From positions 1 through 25,028 of the forward strand of contig JBKDQQ010000028.1 in the NCBI GenBank assembly GCA_046341775.1: a DNA stretch of 25,028 nucleotides, given 5' to 3'. Shown here piece by piece: positions 16,247-22,947 of the stretch (within the stretch, counting starts at the first letter, position 1; every line of letters starts with the position of its first letter). The position numbers and the translations under genes are program-made. Origin of the DNA: SXXH01 sp041165735. GTDB taxonomy: Bacteria > Planctomycetota > UBA1135 > GCA-002686595. Below the pieces are notes generated by a model that saw only the letters and a list, made by a program, of their open reading frames with translations, had not been told where the DNA came from and ran no database searches.

Positions 16247-18435
16247 GGGGCGAGCGGATCGTTGTGCCCGGCGAGCAGGCGCAGTACGGACTTGAGCGCC
16301 GCCTCGGCGACGGGCCGCGGGGCTTCCTTCGACTCGTGCACGGCCTGCAGGCGCGTGCCGATCATGGAGCGCGAGCGGTCGTGGCCGTGCCAGCCGAGGG
16401 CCTCGGCCGCGGCGACGCGCGCCGCGACCGGGCGCGAGGAATCCTCCACCAAGGCGAGCAAGGGCGGCACGGCGCGCTGCACGCGATACAAGCGGAAGCG
16501 TCGCGCGGCCTCGACCAGCTTGCGCTCCGGCGCGGACGCGTCCACCAGCGTGGCCAGTTCGTCGACGAAGGCAGTGCGCGGAGACGCGGCGAGCTGCTCC
16601 AACTCCGCGCGCACGCCCGGAGCGTCGAGCCGCGGACCGAGGCGCTTGGCGAGGTCGTCCAGTTCGGCGCGCACGATGTCGGGATGCAGGAGCCGCAGTC
16701 CTTCGCGGGCGTCGAAGGCCACGCGCGGCGATGGATCGAACAGCGCGGCCATGGCCAGCAGGCGGATGTGCTCGGTCTCCCCCAGCTCGGCCATCAACTC
16801 GACCGCCTTGCGGCGCAGGAGCTCGTTGCCGTCGCGCGCGACGAACTCGAGGGCGCCGGCGAACTCTTCGGAGCGCGTGGCCGCCAGCGCGCGCAGCGCC
16901 TGCAGGCGCACCGACGCGGCGGGGTCGCGCCGCAGCAGCCGCAAGGCCACCTCGATGGACAAGGCGCCGCGACGCGCGAGCATCCACGCCGCCACTTCGC
17001 GCTCGCGCGGCGCGGCGTCGGAGGCGCCGAGCAGCGCGAGGAGCGCTTCGTTCGACCAGAGGGCCTCGGCCCAGGGATCGACAGGCACGCCGCCGCGCGC
17101 CCAGGCGAAGGAGAAGGTGCCGTCGCCCAGGCATTGCGATTCGAGATGGGGACTGCGCTTGTGCCACCGGCCCAGCCATTCGCCCGCGGCGAGCTGCCCG
17201 AGGTGCTGCTCCGCGGCGACGTCCTGCAGGACATTGACCGAATTCGCCACGACGACCCGCGTCGCGCCGCCCTCGAGCCAAGCGGTGGCGACGTCGCCTG
17301 CGCGCTGGAACGCGCCGAGGAAGCACTGGTCGAGCAGCGCGACCTTGGCGCGCGGCGCTAGGGCGCGCACTTCCGCCGCGTCGAGCGCGAGCGCCTCGGC
17401 GTGGGCGCGGTCGACCGCCTCGAGCGCGGGATCGAGCGCGTCGTCCAGCCACTCGACGGGCACCTGCGCCTCTCCCGAGATGCGCGCCTTCGCCGCTTGC
17501 GCGGCCTCACCGCCGTCCACGGCTCGACGCAAGCGGATGCGCAAGCCGCGCAGCAATGCGGCGCGCCGCGCCTCGGTCGTGCGCGCCTCGGGTTCGCCCA
17601 GCAGGAGCTGCGAATCGACTTCCCCATGCGCGTGGACGATGCACAGATCGAGGCGCGGATCGGCGAGGTCGCGCAGGAACCCCTCGAACGCCCGCGCGCC
17701 GCCGTGGTGGTGCCACGCGGACCATGATCCCGAGCCTTGCCCGCCGGGACCGAACAAGGCGGGCATGGCCTCGCGCCACGCCTCGCGCCGCGCGGACCAG
17801 GCGTCAAGTGATTCGGACACGTAGGCGTGGCCCTCGAAGGACGCGACGCGCAGGAGGGCGCGCGGACCGGCCTCGATCTCCTTGGCGCGTCCATCGAACC
17901 ACGTGGCGAGCAAGGTGCGCGCGCGCGGGCCTTCGAAGGCCACGCGCGAAACCCAGATGTCGCGCTCGAGCCGCTGCGCGGACGCGGCCTCGAGTTCGAA
18001 CCACGCGAGCGGGCCGTCGCCCTCGGCGCGCGGCAAGGCGCGCCAGGCCAGCTCGAAGTCGGCGTAGTAGGCGTCGGACGGCACCGACGACTCCTCGCGC
18101 GGATGCGCATCCTCGTCCATCTTGAAGGCCGAAGTCAGGTGCTGCGCGCCTCGCAGCATCGGCACCGGCAGATCGCCGGCGAGGACCGCGCCTTCGACGC
18201 GCGCGGAGTCGGACAATCGTCGCAGCTCTTCGCGCAGTTCCTCGGCGGAAGCGCCCTCCGACACCACGAGCACCACGCCCACGCCGCGCGCGGCTTGCGC
18301 GGCCCGCCACGCGTCCAGCGCGGCCTGCGCGGACGCGCGAGTGTCCGCGTCGACAACCAGGGCGACGGACACGGGCATGGGGCGCTCGGGAGGCTGGATG
18401 CGGAGCGCCTGGGCCAGCAGGATCGGGAGCAGCAC
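16243..18435 (-). CDS. Gingipain-like (C25-type) caspase-fold peptidase with HEAT-like repeats
   Basis: This 730-residue protein starts at GTG 18435, which supplies a short hydrophobic leader (LLPILLAQALRIQ); ATG 18378 is an alternative that would lose it. Residues about 80-130 (GAVLAGDLPVPMLR, SDAYYADFELAW) resemble the strand and Asp-rich segment of C25/gingipain-like caspase-fold peptidases. Two later motifs fit the catalytic dyad: LCIVHAHGE (His268 or His270) and VALLDQCFLGAF (Cys371). From about residue 470 to 730 come helical repeats (VAAWMLARRGALSIEVALRLL, VRLQALRAL, LLRRKAVELMAELG, ARVAAAEALGWHG) of the HEAT/PBS-lyase type, likely for protein binding. Typical C25 proteins carry Ig-like or sorting domains rather than HEAT repeats. 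The dyad is inferred from motifs alone. It heads a two-gene unit with the secreted protein downstream. Confidence 0.85.
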   Translation of the reverse strand: MLLPILLAQALRIQPPERPMPVSVALVVDADTRASAQAALDAWRAAQAARGVGVVLVVSEGASAEELREELRRLSDSARVEGAVLAGDLPVPMLRGAQHLTSAFKMDEDAHPREESSVPSDAYYADFELAWRALPRAEGDGPLAWFELEAASAQRLERDIWVSRVAFEGPRARTLLATWFDGRAKEIEAGPRALLRVASFEGHAYVSESLDAWSARREAWREAMPALFGPGGQGSGSWSAWHHHGGARAFEGFLRDLADPRLDLCIVHAHGEVDSQLLLGEPEARTTEARRAALLRGLRIRLRRAVDGGEAAQAAKARISGEAQVPVEWLDDALDPALEAVDRAHAEALALDAAEVRALAPRAKVALLDQCFLGAFQRAGDVATAWLEGGATRVVVANSVNVLQDVAAEQHLGQLAAGEWLGRWHKRSPHLESQCLGDGTFSFAWARGGVPVDPWAEALWSNEALLALLGASDAAPREREVAAWMLARRGALSIEVALRLLRRDPAASVRLQALRALAATRSEEFAGALEFVARDGNELLRRKAVELMAELGETEHIRLLAMAALFDPSPRVAFDAREGLRLLHPDIVRAELDDLAKRLGPRLDAPGVRAELEQLAASPRTAFVDELATLVDASAPERKLVEAARRFRLYRVQRAVPPLLALVEDSSRPVAARVAAAEALGWHGHDRSRSMIGTRLQAVHESKEAPRPVAEAALKSVLRLLAGHNDPLAP
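17802..17819. repeat. 18-bp palindrome-like site inside the C25-like gene
   Basis: CGTCAAGTGATTCGGACA has an intact left arm and a GGACA right arm. The coding strand uses GAA-TCA-CTT here, again a run of A/T-ending codons. Confidence 0.35.
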
Positions 18436-18593
18436 GATGGCATCCTCGCGCCTGGAAGGCCGCGCGTCGAGGGGCTCCCGCCCACCCCGGCGACGAAGCG
18501 GGTCCTCGGGTAGTCTTGTGGGTCGCGCTTCGCGCGCCGGTCCGACCCGCGACTCGCCAACCCTCCGCCCCCGTCCCCTCCAAGCACACGCCA

Positions 18594-20120
18594 ATGTTCG
18601 ATGCCCTGATCCTGTGCGCCCTGGTGCAACTGCCCGTGCAGCGCGTGACCGACTCGACCACCGACACGCTCGTGCGCCTGGCGGACTTGAACGGCGACGA
18701 CGACTACAACGACGCTGGCGAAGCGGTGCAGGACTACAGCGACACCATCGGGCCGCTGCCGCTCTCGAACAACGTGGGCTTGCGCTCGACCGTCGACGGC
18801 TTCGTGCTCGTCACGGACAACAGCGAAGACACGGTGTTCGCGTTCCGCGACCACGATGGCGATGGGGACTTCAACGATCCGGACGAGGCCGTGCGCTGGT
18901 TCGACGGACGCGCCGGAGGCAACCTCTCCGGCGTCCTGATGCCCGCGGCCAACGGACTGGTGCGCGCGTCGGACGGAACGGTGTGGGTCGCCTCGGCGAA
19001 CTCGGGCAGCACGGGCGTCGATGCCGTGCTGCGGCTGCGGGACCTGGACGCCGACGGCGACGCCAACGACGCGGGCGAGGCCGTCGAGTGGTGGTCGGCG
19101 CCAGGCAATCCCGGCGGCGACTACATCCCGCAGGCCGTGCAGATCGGCCTCGACGGAGCGCTCTACCTGCTCGACGCGCCGTCCACGCTCGGGTTCCAGA
19201 AGGGCGTCTACCGCCTGCGCGACCTGAACGCCGACGGCGACGCCAACGATGCCGGCGAGAACCTGCCCTACTTCATCCCGCCCTTCGGTGCCGCCCCGTT
19301 CTTCTGGTGCCTCGAAGTGGACTCGCTCGGATGGTTCTACACGGCGGACACGGGCAACGAGGTCGTGTGGAAGTTCAAGGACCTCGACTCCGACGGCGAC
19401 GCGCAGGACCCGGGCGAGTCGTTCCCCTTCTGGTCCGTGGGCGCCGCCAGCAACATCTGGGATCTGGCCGTCGACTCCAACGGCGACGTCTATTGCAGCG
19501 ACAGCCAAGGGACCTCGCGCATCATCCGCCTGCGCGACGCCGACGGCAGCAATTCGATCGGCGCGAACGAGGTCCTCGTGGTCTACGACGAGACGCTGGC
19601 GTCCGTCGTCGTCGGCAACGGGCGCGGCATCGACTTCTCGCCCTCGCAACCCGCGGGCGCGCCCTACTGCTTCGGCGACGCGGGGCTGTGTCCGTGCGCC
19701 ACGGGCGGCAACCCCGGCAAGGGCTGCCCCAACAGCCTCGCGCCCGGCGGCGCGCGCCTGTGGACCAATGGCGTCGCCAGCATCGCCGCCGACACCTTGT
19801 CGCTGGACGGGCGCTTCATGCCCGCGAGCAGCGCGCTGTACTTCCAAGGCACCCTGCAGCTCAACAACGGACTCGGCACCGCCTTCGGCGACGGACTGCG
19901 CTGCGCCGGAGGATCCGTCATCCGGCTGGGCACCAAGGTGAACTCGGCCGCGGGCTCGTCGCGCTATCCGTCCGCGGGCGACCTTCCGGTGGGCGTGCGC
20001 GGCCAATGCGTCGCCGGAGCCACGCGCACCTACCAGGTCTGGTACCGCAACGCGGCGGCGTTCTGCACGCCGAGCACCTTCAACCTGACGAACGGCGTGC
20101 AGGTCGCCTGGGCTCCGTGA
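18594..20120 (+). CDS. Secreted propeller-like Ca-loop protein with planctomycete C-terminal module
   Basis: This 508-residue exported protein has the signal MFDALILCALVQLPVQ. Six Asp-rich loops of the kind DLNADGDANDAGE lie at about 31-43, 86-98, 150-162, 210-222, 263-275 and 315-326, spaced 52-64 residues apart. Each loop follows a VhRLRDL or hhxFRD strand, and the strands between contain VWVA, LYLLD, FYTADT and VYCSD, as in NHL/SMP-30-type beta-propeller blades. The loops resemble dockerin or EF-hand calcium sites. From about residue 355 a Cys-rich module (YCFGD, CPC, GCPNS, LYFQGT, GDGLRCAGGSVIRLGTK, RTYQVWYRNAAAFCTP, WAP) ends the protein. I recognise it as recurring on secreted proteins of Saltatorellus-like planctomycetes, possibly for surface display or sorting. 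The start at 18594 is chosen for the signal peptide. It is transcribed divergently from the C25-like gene across 158 bp. Confidence 0.93.
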   Translation: MFDALILCALVQLPVQRVTDSTTDTLVRLADLNGDDDYNDAGEAVQDYSDTIGPLPLSNNVGLRSTVDGFVLVTDNSEDTVFAFRDHDGDGDFNDPDEAVRWFDGRAGGNLSGVLMPAANGLVRASDGTVWVASANSGSTGVDAVLRLRDLDADGDANDAGEAVEWWSAPGNPGGDYIPQAVQIGLDGALYLLDAPSTLGFQKGVYRLRDLNADGDANDAGENLPYFIPPFGAAPFFWCLEVDSLGWFYTADTGNEVVWKFKDLDSDGDAQDPGESFPFWSVGAASNIWDLAVDSNGDVYCSDSQGTSRIIRLRDADGSNSIGANEVLVVYDETLASVVVGNGRGIDFSPSQPAGAPYCFGDAGLCPCATGGNPGKGCPNSLAPGGARLWTNGVASIAADTLSLDGRFMPASSALYFQGTLQLNNGLGTAFGDGLRCAGGSVIRLGTKVNSAAGSSRYPSAGDLPVGVRGQCVAGATRTYQVWYRNAAAFCTPSTFNLTNGVQVAWAP

Positions 20121-20132
20121 GTCGCGGAGGCA

Positions 20133-20154
20133 CCTGTCCAGTTCCCTGGACAGG
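20133..20154. terminator. Perfect 9-bp stem-loop between convergent genes
   Basis: CCTGTCCAG (20133-20141) pairs perfectly with CTGGACAGG (20146-20154) around TTCC, in the 54-bp gap between the convergent genes ending at 20120 and 20175. It is well placed as a bidirectional terminator, though without a U-tract. Its core 20135-20152 also fits the TGTC-N10-GACA geometry of the dispersed 18-bp palindromes. Confidence 0.55.
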
Positions 20155-20174
20155 CGCCACCGCCTCGCGCGCGG

Positions 20175-22088
20175 TCAGATCCTGACGATGCGCCAGGGCG
20201 ACCACGGGCTCGCGCCCGTCGCCCCGACCGCCCGCACGCGCCAGCGCCACCACCCGGGGAAGGCCTGTTCCGTCGCGGTGGTCGCGTCCGCCGGCGAGAC
20301 GACCGCGCCGGCCGGGCTCCAGAGGCCGCCGATCGGCCGAACCTGGCGCTCGATCTCGTACCACGACTCGTTGTTGGCGTTGTCGCGCCACGACAGGTCG
20401 ACGCGCCAACTGGCGTCCGGGCGCCGCGCGACGAAGGCCGTCGGTGCGCGCGGCGGCGGCGGCGGACGCACGATCAGGTTGATCGTGTGCGTGGCCGACA
20501 GTCCGCCGGCATCGGTCGCGCGCGCCGTGAGCACGTGCGTGCCCGTCTGCAGGCCGGGCACCACCAGCAGCGCCCCCGTGCCCAGCACGCCCTGCAGGCT
20601 CGAGCTCCACTCGATCGCGGCCGAGAGCACGCCGTCCTCGCGATCGCTGCTCGTCCCTTGCAGCGTGGCCGACGCGCCGTGGCTGATCGCCGTGTTCGTC
20701 CGCGGCGCGAGGATGCGCACGGTGGGCGGGGTGTTCGGCGCGGGACTGCCGCCGACCGCCGCGCCCGCATCGAGCAGGCCGCCGGTCGCGACGACTCCGG
20801 TCCATCCGGGCAGCGGCCGCGCCGTGGCGAGCAGGCGTTGGCGCACTTGCAGCGCGCTCCACGCCGGATTCGCCGCCCACACCAGCGCCGCCGCGCCGGT
20901 GGCGTGCGGCGCCGCCATCGAAGTGCCTTGCAGATGGTTGTACCCGCCGCCCGGCCAGGTCGATTGGATCGTCGTGCCCGGAGCCGCGATGTCGACGTGG
21001 CGCGCGCCGTAGTTCGAGAAGTAGGCGCGCGCGCCGTCGTTGTTGCACGCCGCGACGCCGAGGATGGTGTCAAGTGGATATGACACCGGGTAGGCGGCCG
21101 TCGAGTCCGTGTTCAGGTTGCTGTTGCCCGCCGCCGCCACGAACAGGTGGCCCGCGGCGCCCGCGTTCCCGATGGCGTCGCTCAGGGCCTGCGTGTAGCC
21201 GCCGCCGCCCCAGCTGTTGTTCGACAGCTTGATCCCGTTGCGCCTGCAGTAGTCGATGGCCCCGATGGCGCCCGAGATGTAGCCGCCATTGGGCCCGAGG
21301 AAGCGCAACGGCACCAACTTGCAGCGCCACGCGACCCCCGCGACGCCGACGCCGTTGTCGCCGACCGCGCCGATCGTGCCGGCGACGTGGGTGCCGTGGC
21401 CCTGCTCGTCGAACGGATCGGCGTCCTGCGAGTAGAAGTCCCAGCCGCGCACGTCGTCGACATGTCCGTTGGCGTCGTCGTCGATGCCGTTGCCGGGGAT
21501 CTCGTCGCTGTTGGCCCAGATGTTGGCGGCGAGGTCCGGGTGCGCATGGTCGATGCCGGTGTCGATGACCGCGATGGCGAAGTCCGCCGCGCCTTGGGTG
21601 ACGCTCCACGCCTCGGGCGCGTTGATGTCGTGGCCCGCGACACCCGGGTCGCCGGCGACCGTCTGGCCGCTGTTGTGCAGCCCCCACAACTGGCCGAAGT
21701 TCGGATCCGAAGGATCGACGAGGGCGCGCACGACGCGATCCGCCTCCACGAGTTCGACGAAGGGCGCGAGGCGTTCGCGCGCCACGTGCGGAGGCACGCG
21801 GATCGTCACCAGTTCGAGCGCCTGCGACGCATCCTCTTCGCGCGTGCTGCCGTCGCCGACCATGGCGCGCACCGCGGCCTTGTAGCCCTCCCCCACGTCG
21901 TCCGGGAAGCGCACGAGCACCCCCGTCGGATTGTTCGGCAACCCGGGAATCGCCTCGAGCGACCGCACCGCGAAGCGCTTGGCCGCGACGGACACCCCAT
22001 CCACCCGCGGCGCCTGGGCCCCCACGGCCGCCGAAGCGACGCACAACGGGAGCGAGGCGCAAAGGAACCAGAAGCAGCGCATGCCCAT
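20175..22088 (-). CDS. Secreted subtilisin-like serine protease (S8) with Ig-like and FN3 domains, paralogue 1
   Basis: This 637-residue protein has a signal peptide (to about residue 24) and a prodomain region (about 25-120). The S8 catalytic domain carries the triad Asp176 (VIDTGIDHAHPDL), His231 (GHGTHVAGTIG) and Ser390 (GTSMAAPHATG), with SNNSWGGGG and AAAGNSN containing the oxyanion-hole Asn. Residues about 450-545 (PPTVRILAPRTNTAI...VLTARATDAGGLSATHTINLIV) form an Ig-like domain. A proline linker leads to an FN3-like domain (LSWRDNANNESWYEIERQ...WRWRVRAVG). It probably degrades extracellular protein. The start is ATG 22088; ATG 22082 is two codons shorter. The protein at 22948-24879 is a full-length paralogue with the same domain order. 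Confidence 0.96.
   Translation of the reverse strand: MGMRCFWFLCASLPLCVASAAVGAQAPRVDGVSVAAKRFAVRSLEAIPGLPNNPTGVLVRFPDDVGEGYKAAVRAMVGDGSTREEDASQALELVTIRVPPHVARERLAPFVELVEADRVVRALVDPSDPNFGQLWGLHNSGQTVAGDPGVAGHDINAPEAWSVTQGAADFAIAVIDTGIDHAHPDLAANIWANSDEIPGNGIDDDANGHVDDVRGWDFYSQDADPFDEQGHGTHVAGTIGAVGDNGVGVAGVAWRCKLVPLRFLGPNGGYISGAIGAIDYCRRNGIKLSNNSWGGGGYTQALSDAIGNAGAAGHLFVAAAGNSNLNTDSTAAYPVSYPLDTILGVAACNNDGARAYFSNYGARHVDIAAPGTTIQSTWPGGGYNHLQGTSMAAPHATGAAALVWAANPAWSALQVRQRLLATARPLPGWTGVVATGGLLDAGAAVGGSPAPNTPPTVRILAPRTNTAISHGASATLQGTSSDREDGVLSAAIEWSSSLQGVLGTGALLVVPGLQTGTHVLTARATDAGGLSATHTINLIVRPPPPPRAPTAFVARRPDASWRVDLSWRDNANNESWYEIERQVRPIGGLWSPAGAVVSPADATTATEQAFPGWWRWRVRAVGATGASPWSPWRIVRI
21068..21085. 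repeat. 18-bp palindrome inside S8 paralogue 1
   Basis: TGTCAAGTGGATATGACA lies within longer arms GGTGTCA/TGACACC (21066-21087). The coding strand uses TCA-TAT-CCA-CTT here, while S8 paralogue 2 uses G/C-ending codons at the matching protein position. Confidence 0.6.
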
Positions 22089-22203
22089 ACCACCGGGATT
22101 CGGTCCAGGTGCGTCGCGAGGCGGTGCATCCCCCATGCCCACCCCCGACGGTCGCGGCTTCACCGGCGCGCGTGCGCCAAGCTCCCCCGCGGCGCGAGGG
22201 CTG

Positions 22204-22238
22204 CCCACCCCCGCCGACAATCGTGTCGCCGAGGTGGG
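22204..22238. promoter_or_regulatory. Hairpin in the leader region of S8 paralogue 1
   Basis: CCCACC (22204-22209) pairs with GGTGGG (22233-22238), and the inner CGACA (22215-22219) with TGTCG (22224-22228) around a four-base loop. It lies about 115 bases upstream of the S8 start and beside the left end of element 3. It could be a leader structure. The rest of 22089-22267 shows no gene. Confidence 0.35.
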
Positions 22239-22267
22239 GATGAGGACTTGAGGGAGCGGCTCGATTT

Positions 22268-22816
22268 GATGCTGGCCCCTCTCATTGTGCGCATCTTGGC
22301 GGGGGCCACCCGGCGATTTCGTCGCGTGGGTGCTACCCCGAGGCATGCGCCGAGCGTCCATGTCAATGAAGGGAGGTGCCTGCGCGCCTGCCCGAGGCCT
22401 GGAGACGGCCCATGCCAGCTGCGCAAGCGACGCTCGCGCGGCAGATGGATCGGCCCGGAGGCCTGTCGCGCGGGCCCCAAGCCACTCGCGAGGCCTCGCG
22501 ACGACAAGGCCGACCAGCGAAGCGAAGAGCCGTACGCGGCGAGCCGAACCTCCGGGACCGCGGCAGCCCCTCGCACCACGAGTCGACACCAGCACTGGAA
22601 ACCAGACGAACCTCGCAGGAGGCGACCATCAGCTAGCGCACGACGCTCCCACATCACGCAGCCATCCGACGATGGGTACCTGCGTTCTTGCACGCCATGC
22701 CCATCCGCGCCCTTTCCTGGCGCGGATGCCCGGGCCGGCGCGCCGCGCATCGGCCTCGTGAACCGGCCCGCGCGTGCGCGCCGACCACGCCGCGCACAAT
22801 GAAAGGGGCCAGCATC
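22268..22816. mobile_element. Inverted-repeat-bounded element 3 (549 bp, MITE-like)
   Basis: The left end (22268-22291) reads GATGCTGGCCCC TCTC ATTGTGCG. The right end (22793-22816, minus strand) reads GATGCTGGCCCC TTTC ATTGTGCG. The spacers TCTC and TTTC are closer to each other than to those of the other elements. It occupies the gap between the two S8 genes. An island at 22342-22363 (GGCATGCGCCGAGCGTCCATGT) matches element 2 at 3574-3599 apart from a short gap and one substitution. The frames open inside it have no recognisable protein similarity. No clear target-site duplication is visible. The 131 bases between it and the S8 stop at 22948 hold only a small GTGGT/ACCAC stem-loop. Confidence 0.7.
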
Positions 22817-22947
22817 GTGAAAGTGGAGTGCGAGAGTGGTTTATCACCACCCCCGCACCCCATCCCATCATGCCCCTGGCCGACTCCCCAGCCGACCAAG
22901 GACACACCACCCCGGAGCACGAAGCCCCGTGGCGGTTCCCAGGTCGA

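Noticed and set aside
22160..22750. 196-codon minus-strand frame across element 3
   Set aside because: The translation has no recognisable motifs and elements 1 and 2 carry no counterpart, so it is probably not a gene.
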